Assembly (NCBI GenBank): GCA_946221915.1
Contig: CAMIKG010000109.1
Location: 1-6,165 of the forward strand
Source of the DNA: an uncultured Erwinia sp.
GTDB lineage: Bacteria; Pseudomonadota; Gammaproteobacteria; Enterobacterales; Enterobacteriaceae
Reading direction: 5' to 3'
DNA length: 6,165 bases
Both the position numbers and the translations under genes were made by a program. Below, piece by piece: positions 1 through 4,948 of this stretch. The notes under the pieces were generated by a model. It searched no databases. It saw only the letters and a list, made by a program, of their open reading frames with translations, and was not told where the DNA came from. Positions within the stretch are counted from its first letter, which is position 1. Each line of letters starts with the position of its first letter.

Positions 1-167
1 AACCGCCAGTAACGCGCTACAGCGCGGGAACCGTGTGTTTCGATATGACGCTGAGCGCGGAAAAGACCATCAGTGAGCTGGGATATCGCCCCCGATTTTC
101 CATGGAGGAGGGCATCGCATTAACCGGAGAGTGGCTGAGGACGCATGGCAACGATCAGCGAATTTGA
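1..167 (+). CDS. NAD(P)-dependent epimerase/dehydratase (SDR), C-terminal fragment
   Basis: This is the 3' end of a gene that starts before the window. From base 3 it reads 54 codons to a TGA at 165-167. The peptide opens with PPVTRY and continues with FDMTLSAEKTISELGY.PRFSMEEGI and a final EWLRTHG. This is the usual C-terminal signature of extended SDR / 3-beta-hydroxysteroid dehydrogenase-like enzymes: PP-hydrophobic-TR, then 'ELGY-P-x-hydrophobic-EEG', then a terminal helix. The cofactor-binding N-terminus and the catalytic YxxxK are outside the window, so activity cannot be judged. The fragment aligns by eye with the C-terminus of the second SDR at 2299-3261 (PPITRF, then TLDVTALREDFG), so the operon carries two related but not identical SDRs. 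Its end overlaps the next gene by 23 bp. The family assignment is firm and the substrate is unknown. Confidence 0.82.
   Translation, partial: PPVTRYSAGTVCFDMTLSAEKTISELGYRPRFSMEEGIALTGEWLRTHGNDQRI
137..140 (+). promoter_or_regulatory. Ribosome binding site favouring the ATG at 145
   Basis: GAGG (within GCTGAGG) ends four bases before the ATG at 145, inside the coding sequence of the upstream SDR. The next in-frame ATG, at 169 (codon 9), falls just after the SDR stop but has only a weak purine stretch before it. The 145 start is therefore preferred, although 169 cannot be excluded. Confidence 0.5.
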
Positions 168-951
168 GATGGGTTACTGCACCCATATTGGCTGTATGGC
201 AGTGAAAGGCGCTGGTTTCCGGGTGTGTAAATTTCCCGCCCGGGCCTGGCTGCTGGAAGTTGGCGATCGCCGCTGGTTATGGGATACCGGTTACGCCTCC
301 TGGTTTGCCCGTTACACCCAAAGCGGTATTTTCCGCGTTTACCGCCATCTGACGCCGGTCCATTTCGATGAGCAGCAGGCGCTGGTGCAGCAGCTGAATG
401 CGCAGGGGCTGGCGGGCAACGATATCGACGGCATTATTGTCTCGCACTTCCATGCTGACCATATTGCCGGACTGCGCGATTTCCCGGGAGTGACCTGCAT
501 CTGTTCCGGCGCGGGATGGCAGCACGTGCGCACGCTGCGCGGGCTGGCGGCGCTGCGCGAGGCGTTTATCCCGGGACTGATCCCGCCGGATTTTGAGTCC
601 TCGCTGCGTTTTATTGAAGGCTTCGACACCCTGGCGCTGCCTGCCGCGCTGGCACCGTTTACGCGTGGTTACCTGCTGCCAGAGAGCGACGGGCAGATCA
701 TGCTGGTCGATCTGCCCGGTCATGCCGCCGGACATATCGGCGCGTTTGTGCTGACCGATGATGGCTGGACGCTGCTGGCGGGAGATGCTGCATGGGCGCC
801 CGCCAATTATCAGCAACTGCGCGGCCCGTCACGGCTGGTCAATCTGCTGCTGGACGATCCGGCGGCTTACTATCAGACGCTGGAGAAGATGAACCAGCTG
901 TGGCGTAACGGTGAGGTGACGATCCGTCTGTGCCACGAGGGGGATGTGTGA
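145..951 (+). CDS. MBL-fold metallo-hydrolase (lactonase/glyoxalase-II-like)
   Basis: A 268-residue cytosolic protein with no signal peptide. It carries a full set of metallo-beta-lactamase-superfamily metal ligands: HFHADH at residues 101-106 (H101, H103, D105, H106), PGHAAGH at 191-197 (H193 expected as ligand), the bridging aspartate D214 in LAGDAAW, and a last histidine, H264, in LCHEGD. The order and spacing match the dinuclear-zinc hydrolase branch containing AHL lactonases and glyoxalase II rather than true beta-lactamases. Such enzymes cut ester, thioester or lactone bonds. In this operon a role as thioesterase or lactone hydrolase on a pathway intermediate is plausible, but that is inference. 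The final ligand is only five residues from the C-terminus, so the gene is compact at its end. It overlaps the upstream SDR by 23 bp and the downstream ligase by 4 bp (GTGA). An alternative start at 169 would remove eight residues and no motif. Confidence 0.9.
   Translation: MATISEFEMGYCTHIGCMAVKGAGFRVCKFPARAWLLEVGDRRWLWDTGYASWFARYTQSGIFRVYRHLTPVHFDEQQALVQQLNAQGLAGNDIDGIIVSHFHADHIAGLRDFPGVTCICSGAGWQHVRTLRGLAALREAFIPGLIPPDFESSLRFIEGFDTLALPAALAPFTRGYLLPESDGQIMLVDLPGHAAGHIGAFVLTDDGWTLLAGDAAWAPANYQQLRGPSRLVNLLLDDPAAYYQTLEKMNQLWRNGEVTIRLCHEGDV
938..943 (+). promoter_or_regulatory. Ribosome binding site deciding the GTG start at 948
   Basis: AGGGGG lies four bases before the GTG at 948-950. That GTG overlaps the TGA (949-951) of the hydrolase gene, a GTGA coupling junction. 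The longer in-frame option (GTG at 930) and the shorter one (ATG at 960) lack a comparable purine-rich site at proper spacing. Confidence 0.6.
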
Positions 952-2234
952 TCCCGCTGATGACGCTGTGGCGCTATTTTCGCAGCCGCAGACGGCGCTT
1001 TACCCGGCGCGATAAGCTGGAAGCGTGGCAGGCGAAAAAACTGCAGGCGTTCCGGCAGCAGGTGCTGAGCCGCAGTCCGTGGTTCCGGCGTTATCTTGCG
1101 CTGCCGTTTGACCAGTGGCCGCTGATGGATAAGGCGCTGATGATGACCCATTTCGATGAGATGAATACCGCAGGTCTGCACCAGGAAGAGCTGATAGCCT
1201 GCGCACTGCGCAGTGAACAGAGTCGCGATTTTAAGCCGAAGGTGGGCAAATTCAGCGTCGGCCTCTCCTCGGGCAGTTCCGGCAGGCGCGGTTTGTTTGT
1301 CGTCAGTCCGCAGGAACAGCAAATCTGGGCCGCAGGCGTGCTGGCGAAAGCGCTGCCGGATGGGCTGTTCGCTGGCGAGCGCGTCGCGCTGTTTCTGCGC
1401 GCGGATAACAATCTTTATCACAGCGTCAGCAATCGCTGGCTGAGTCTGGCCTTTTACGACCTGCTGGCGCCGTTTCGTCAGCAGCTGACGCAGATTGAGC
1501 AGCAGTCGCCGACCCTGATTGTTGCGCCTGCCCAGGTACTGCGCGCGCTGGCGCTGGCGGTCATGGCCGGTGAACTGTCATTACAGGTGAAGAAAGTGAT
1601 TTCGGTGGCGGAAGTGCTGGAAGCGCAGGATCGCGCACTGCTGCAACAGGTGTTCGGCGAGGTGGGGGAGATCTATCAGGCGACCGAAGGATTTCTGGCG
1701 GCCACCTGTGCCTGCGGTACGCTGCATCTCAATGAAGAGTTTATTTATATCGAACCCGAATGGCTGGATGAGCGGCGCTTTGTGCCGGTTATTACCGATT
1801 TTACCCGCACCACCCAGCCGATTGTGCGTTACCGGCTGGATGATGTGCTGGTCGCCAGCGACCAGCCCTGTCCCTGCGGCAGTGCGACACGCACTATTGC
1901 GCGTATTGAAGGACGTCAGGACGATCAGCTGCTGTTGCCTGGCGCAGACGGTGAGGTGCAGACGGTATTTGCCGACCCGTGCAGCCGCGTGCTGGCGCAG
2001 ATCCTGCCGCTGACGGCGGATTACCGGCTGGTGCAGAGCGCGGCTGACCAGTTGCAGCTGATGGCTGATTGCGATCCGCCAGTGCTTGAGCAGTGTCGCG
2101 CGGCACTGGAGCAGCTGTTCGTACGCCAGGGGATCGCGACTGACCGTTTGCAGTGGACGCTGACGACGCAAACGCCGCCGGTGCAGTTTGACCGTAAACG
2201 GCGACGGATTATTTGCCAGTGGAGCAGGGCATGA
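948..2234 (+). CDS. PaaK/F390-synthetase-like adenylate-forming enzyme
   Basis: A 428-residue member of the ANL superfamily, in the branch with phenylacetate-CoA ligase (PaaK) and coenzyme F390 synthetase. These enzymes activate a carboxylate with ATP as an acyl-AMP, often then forming a thioester. Visible motifs are a Ser/Gly-rich phosphate loop LSSGSSGRRG (106-115), YQATEG (243-248; the Y-x-x-TE adenine/Mg motif), VRYRLDD (293-299; counterpart of RYRTGD), and ARIEGRQDD (318-326; hinge-type segment). A basic tail DRKRRR (415-420) may carry the C-terminal lysine. Two Cys pairs, C254/C256 and C308/C310, could form a metal site. The N-terminus is strikingly arginine-rich (RSRRRRFTRR). Length suits the PaaK-like branch. 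I chose the GTG at 948 because of its RBS and its 4-bp overlap with the hydrolase; 930 and 960 are alternatives. The end overlaps a small ORF by ATGA. The acyl substrate is unknown; the gene probably commits the pathway's acid building block. Confidence 0.85.
   Translation: MIPLMTLWRYFRSRRRRFTRRDKLEAWQAKKLQAFRQQVLSRSPWFRRYLALPFDQWPLMDKALMMTHFDEMNTAGLHQEELIACALRSEQSRDFKPKVGKFSVGLSSGSSGRRGLFVVSPQEQQIWAAGVLAKALPDGLFAGERVALFLRADNNLYHSVSNRWLSLAFYDLLAPFRQQLTQIEQQSPTLIVAPAQVLRALALAVMAGELSLQVKKVISVAEVLEAQDRALLQQVFGEVGEIYQATEGFLAATCACGTLHLNEEFIYIEPEWLDERRFVPVITDFTRTTQPIVRYRLDDVLVASDQPCPCGSATRTIARIEGRQDDQLLLPGADGEVQTVFADPCSRVLAQILPLTADYRLVQSAADQLQLMADCDPPVLEQCRAALEQLFVRQGIATDRLQWTLTTQTPPVQFDRKRRRIICQWSRA
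2221..2224 (+). promoter_or_regulatory. Ribosome binding site before the small ORF
   Basis: GGAG lies six bases before the ATG at 2231, within the last codons of the ligase gene. It gives the small ORF a normal initiation signal, so reinitiation after ligase translation is plausible. Confidence 0.4.
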
Positions 2235-2302
2235 AAGCCGGTTTGCCGTTTTGCCCGCATGAGGTGATGGCGTGGCGCTGCTGCCCGGGAGCGTCGCAAT
2301 GA
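2231..2302 (+). CDS. Possible 23-codon small ORF bridging two genes
   Basis: The gap between the ligase and the second SDR is filled exactly by a 23-codon ORF. Its ATG (2231-2233) overlaps the ligase TGA as ATGA, and its TGA (2300-2302) overlaps the SDR ATG (2299-2301), again as ATGA. GGAG stands six bases before its start. The peptide starts MKAGLPFCPHEVMAWRCC and ends PGASQ. It has three cysteines (C8, C17, C18) and a histidine (H10) but no membrane segment and no family I recognise. Two explanations fit: a coupling mini-cistron that hands ribosomes from the ligase to the SDR, where the peptide does not matter, or a real small protein. Chance is a third option, since the ORF is very short. 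The three adjoining ORFs are in three different frames, so it is not a simple continuation of either neighbour. Confidence 0.38.
   Translation: MKAGLPFCPHEVMAWRCCPGASQ
2287..2291 (+). promoter_or_regulatory. Ribosome binding site deciding the ATG start at 2299
   Basis: GGGAG is seven bases before the ATG at 2299. The upstream in-frame GTG at 2272 would add nine residues ahead of the beta-strand leading into the dinucleotide-binding glycine motif, where SDRs normally begin (MKILITGASG). The ATG at 2299 is therefore taken as the start. Confidence 0.65.
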
Positions 2303-3261
2303 AAATATTAATCACCGGCGCATCGGGTTTTATTGGCAGCGCGTTTCTGCACCGCTTTGCGGACAACAGCGATCTTGAACTGTGCGGCGTGGGGCGGCGA
2401 CCGCTGAAAAACCTGCCACCCACGGTGCGCTATCACGCTTTGCCGCTGGCGCAACTGGCCCGGCTCGATGTTACCCCTGATGTGGTGATCCACGCGGCGG
2501 GCCGAACATCGCCGTGGGGATCGCCACAGGATTATACGCGCGATAATGTGGAAACCACCCGTCAGGTGATCGACTTCTGCACGCAGCGCGGTTTGCCGCG
2601 CCTGATCCTGCTCTCCAGCGCGGCGGTTTACTACCGTTTTGCCCACCGTTTCGCCTTACACGAAAGCGAGACGATTGGCCCGACCTTTACCGGCGAATAT
2701 GGCCGCAGTAAATATCAGGCGGAAGAGTTAGTGCAGGCGTATCGCGGCGAGAAAACGGTGCTGCGTCCCTGCGCGGTCTTTGGTGAGGGTGACCGGCTGC
2801 TGTTTCCGCCGTTGCTGGCCGCTGCCAGAAAGGGGCAGCTGGTCAGGCTGCAACACGATACCACCCCGGCGCAGGCCGATATTATGCCGGTCGATATGCT
2901 GTGTGATTACCTGCTGCGCGCGGCGCGCCATCCGCAACTGCGCGACTGCTATAACGTTTCCGCCGGGCAACCCATGGAAACGGCAAGGTTGCTGGATGAG
3001 GTACTGCGCCAGCTGGCGCTGCCGTTGCCCGAAAAAACCGTGAAACTGGCTACTGCCCTGCGCGTCGCGGGGGCGCTGGAGTGGCTCTGGCGCTGGCTGC
3101 CGCTGGCGGGTGAGCCGCCGATTACCCGCTTTGGCGTGGCGGTTTTCGGCTATGCCGCCACGCTGGATGTCACGGCGCTGCGCGAGGACTTTGGCCCGCC
3201 CGCTCAGGATGTCAGCCGCAGCCTGCAGGATTTTTTACAACACTACCGGACGCTGAACTGA
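2299..3261 (+). CDS. NAD(P)-dependent epimerase/dehydratase (extended SDR)
   Basis: A complete 320-residue extended SDR, cytosolic. The Rossmann glycine motif GASGFIG (residues 7-13) starts almost at the N-terminus. HAAG (65-68) is the typical strand-4 motif. The catalytic serine lies in LLSSAAVYY (S106/S107), and YGRSK (Y134 to K138) supplies the catalytic Tyr and Lys. LRPCAVFGEGD (154-164) and DIMPVDM (194-200) match the substrate-domain pattern of the epimerase/3-beta-HSD group. All active-site residues are present, so it should be functional. Family members oxidise or reduce hydroxyl/keto groups, or epimerise sugar nucleotides. The C-terminal pattern PPITRF (273-278), shared with the fragment at 1-167, points to the 3-beta-HSD-like side rather than classical UDP-sugar epimerases. 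It starts by ATGA overlap with the small ORF and ends in a TGATG overlap with the glycosyltransferase. The substrate cannot be read from sequence. Confidence 0.88.
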   Translation: MKILITGASGFIGSAFLHRFADNSDLELCGVGRRPLKNLPPTVRYHALPLAQLARLDVTPDVVIHAAGRTSPWGSPQDYTRDNVETTRQVIDFCTQRGLPRLILLSSAAVYYRFAHRFALHESETIGPTFTGEYGRSKYQAEELVQAYRGEKTVLRPCAVFGEGDRLLFPPLLAAARKGQLVRLQHDTTPAQADIMPVDMLCDYLLRAARHPQLRDCYNVSAGQPMETARLLDEVLRQLALPLPEKTVKLATALRVAGALEWLWRWLPLAGEPPITRFGVAVFGYAATLDVTALREDFGPPAQDVSRSLQDFLQHYRTLN

Positions 3262-4385
3262 TGACGCTGATTGCTCTGATCTGGCTGCTTATTCTGCTGT
3301 TTAAGCTCGCTTTTGCGCTGAAAATATTACGAGTGCCGGCGCCCGGCCGCGGGGGCGAGCTGCATCATGTCACGGTGATGCAGCCGATACTCAGCGGCGA
3401 TCCGGCGCTGGAATCGGTGCTGGCCGCGACGCTAGAGCAGTTGCAGGGCGCGGCATTCGCCTGGCTGGTTGACGACAATGACAGCGAAGCGGCGCGGGTA
3501 GTGACGCGCCTGCAGCAGCGCTATGCGCAGCAGCGGATCACTGTTCTCTCCTTCCCGCATGCGCCGCAGGGCGTCAATCCCAAGCTGTTTAAGCTGGAGC
3601 AGGCGAGAGCGCAGGTGACCAGCGACGTGATTCTGGTGCTGGATGACGACGCTGTGCTAAGCGCCGCGTCACTGCGCACCATGCTGGGTGAATTGACGGA
3701 GAATTCGCTGGTCACCGCACTGCCCTGGTATCGTGCGGCGAATAACCTGCCTTCACGCTTACTGGCGCAGTTTGTGAATGACAATTCGGCGCTGACCTAT
3801 CTGCCATTGCTGCCTTTCGCGCCACCGCTGACGCTGAATGGCATGTGCTATCTCATCGGACGCGACGTGCTGGCGCGCGTCGGTGGTTTCGCGTCAATAC
3901 TGCACCATCTGACCGACGATCTGGCGCTGGCGACGCTGTTAAATCGTGAGGGCGTGAGTATTGTGCAGTCCACTGCTGCGGTCCGGGTACAGACCAGCGT
4001 CCCTGACGGTGCGCGTTATCTCCGCCAGATGCATCGCTGGTTCCTGTTTGCCACCCTGTTGATGCGTGAGAAAAGCGTGCGCATCAATCTGGCGATTTTT
4101 CTGCTGCAGGGGCTGCATCCGCTGCTGTTGTGGGCGCTGCTGATGATGGCCTGCAGCAGTCTGGCGCATGCTGGCATTCTGCTGGCGGTACTGGTGGTGC
4201 GTCATGGAGCGTTGCGTGCCGTGCAGCGCAGCGTTGCAGCGGAGATACCTGCGCACCCGCTGCTGTCGCTGCTGTCGGAACTGCTGCAGCCGTTTCACCT
4301 GCTGCATGCGCTGTGTAATCGCACTATTCACTGGCGTTCACGGCGCTACCGTATTTTCAGCAATGACCGGTTTACTTCGTTATGA
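3261..4385 (+). CDS. Membrane GT2/GT21-type glycosyltransferase, ceramide-glucosyltransferase-like
   Basis: A 374-residue inverting GT-A glycosyltransferase. A single N-terminal membrane anchor (about residues 2-20, LIALIWLLILLFKLAFAL) is followed by the catalytic domain and a hydrophobic C-terminal part (about 276-313, with a further apolar stretch near 331-350). Signature acids are LVDDND (69-74), LDDDA (127-131; the DxD equivalent) and TDDLA (218-222; the likely catalytic base region), followed by QMHRW (256-260), a (Q/R)xxRW motif. The segment GVNPKLFKLEQA (104-115) is typical of ceramide glucosyltransferases and related lipid-linked enzymes. It likely transfers a sugar from a nucleotide sugar to a lipid at the inner face of the cytoplasmic membrane; donor and acceptor are unknown. 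The start overlaps the SDR stop by one base (TGATG) and lacks a strong Shine-Dalgarno sequence (only GGA at 3248-3250), so it probably depends on coupling. A processive polysaccharide synthase is less likely given the few membrane segments. Confidence 0.85.
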   Translation: MTLIALIWLLILLFKLAFALKILRVPAPGRGGELHHVTVMQPILSGDPALESVLAATLEQLQGAAFAWLVDDNDSEAARVVTRLQQRYAQQRITVLSFPHAPQGVNPKLFKLEQARAQVTSDVILVLDDDAVLSAASLRTMLGELTENSLVTALPWYRAANNLPSRLLAQFVNDNSALTYLPLLPFAPPLTLNGMCYLIGRDVLARVGGFASILHHLTDDLALATLLNREGVSIVQSTAAVRVQTSVPDGARYLRQMHRWFLFATLLMREKSVRINLAIFLLQGLHPLLLWALLMMACSSLAHAGILLAVLVVRHGALRAVQRSVAAEIPAHPLLSLLSELLQPFHLLHALCNRTIHWRSRRYRIFSNDRFTSL

Positions 4386-4948
4386 CCCGGCCGGATTTGC
4401 AAATAGCGTTTATTACCGGTCGCAGTCGTCGGGGAAACTGGTCGCTCAGCCCGTCGCAACAGGCTTTTTTGCAGCGCGTTGCCGGGCATCATCAGGCGGT
4501 CGCCATGAATTTCCCCTGGGCAGTGCAGCCCGTCAGCTGGCAGGCTGCCGGTCTGGTGCGCGCCAGCCTGAATAATGCGCGGGACTATCTTGGTGCGCGG
4601 CGGGCGTCTTTTGTGTTGCGCTATCGGCAACAGGCTGTGGAGATGCTGACGGCGGCGGAGCATACGCTGCTGCTGTCCGGCAGCTGTGGGCTGGAACTGT
4701 TTAATCAGCTCAGCCTGCCGCCTGCGCTGCTGGCGCGTACCAGCGTTTTTGCCTTTGGCCCGGTGGCGCGTCGTCGGCCTGACTGCCACCATCTGCTGGT
4801 GCAGGGCAAGCAGGACTGGATTTCCCGTTGCTGGTTCCGTCAGGTGGATGAGCGGCTTGCCTGTGGCCATATGAATTATCTGGCGCAGCCGCAGCTGGCG
4901 GCGCTGTGTGACCGTTTTATTGCCGAAATTTGCAGCCAGAGGGCATAG
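4382..4948 (+). CDS. Small alpha/beta-hydrolase-like protein
   Basis: A 188-residue protein I do not recognise as a named family, but its pattern fits a compact, lid-less alpha/beta hydrolase. A hydrophobic strand IAFITG (8-13) is followed by a second strand VAMNFPW (40-46). LLLSGSCGLE (96-105) looks like the nucleophile elbow, with S101 flanked by small residues at -2 and +2. HLLVQGKQDWIS (137-148) places D145 after a late strand, and CGHMNYL (161-167) supplies H163. S101-D145-H163 is a credible catalytic triad in the canonical order. Possible roles are an esterase, thioesterase or acyltransferase acting on a pathway intermediate. C102 next to S101 is an alternative nucleophile. There is no signal peptide, so it is cytosolic. 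It starts by ATGA overlap with the glycosyltransferase, without a clear Shine-Dalgarno sequence, and ends directly against the next start codon. The gene is firm; the hydrolase assignment is by motif reading only. Confidence 0.72.
   Translation: MTRPDLQIAFITGRSRRGNWSLSPSQQAFLQRVAGHHQAVAMNFPWAVQPVSWQAAGLVRASLNNARDYLGARRASFVLRYRQQAVEMLTAAEHTLLLSGSCGLELFNQLSLPPALLARTSVFAFGPVARRRPDCHHLLVQGKQDWISRCWFRQVDERLACGHMNYLAQPQLAALCDRFIAEICSQRA
4938..4943 (+). promoter_or_regulatory. Ribosome binding site for the GT1 gene
   Basis: AGAGGG lies five bases before the ATG at 4949, which follows the TAG (4946-4948) of the preceding gene with no gap. This fixes the GT1 start and is one of the stronger initiation signals in the window. 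Confidence 0.6.

Noticed and set aside
13..26. Short inverted repeat CGCGCT-AC-AGCGCG
   Set aside because: A six-base stem with a two-base loop in coding sequence; too short and too GC-simple to claim a function.
145..951. Antibiotic-resistance beta-lactamase
   Set aside because: There is no signal peptide, and the motif set matches glyoxalase-II/lactonase-type enzymes; the operon context is biosynthetic.
361..1160. The 12-base string CATTTCGATGAG occurring at 361 and again near 1149
   Set aside because: Both copies are in coding sequence with no extended similarity around them; most likely chance from shared codons.
873..1421. A 182-codon minus-strand open frame across the hydrolase-ligase junction
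   Set aside because: It is a shadow of the + strand genes, with no motif and no plausible ribosome binding site tied to a gene arrangement.
1581..2423. A 280-codon minus-strand open frame across the ligase-SDR junction
   Set aside because: It spans two well-supported + strand genes, has low-complexity Arg/Gln-rich sequence and shows no domain motif.
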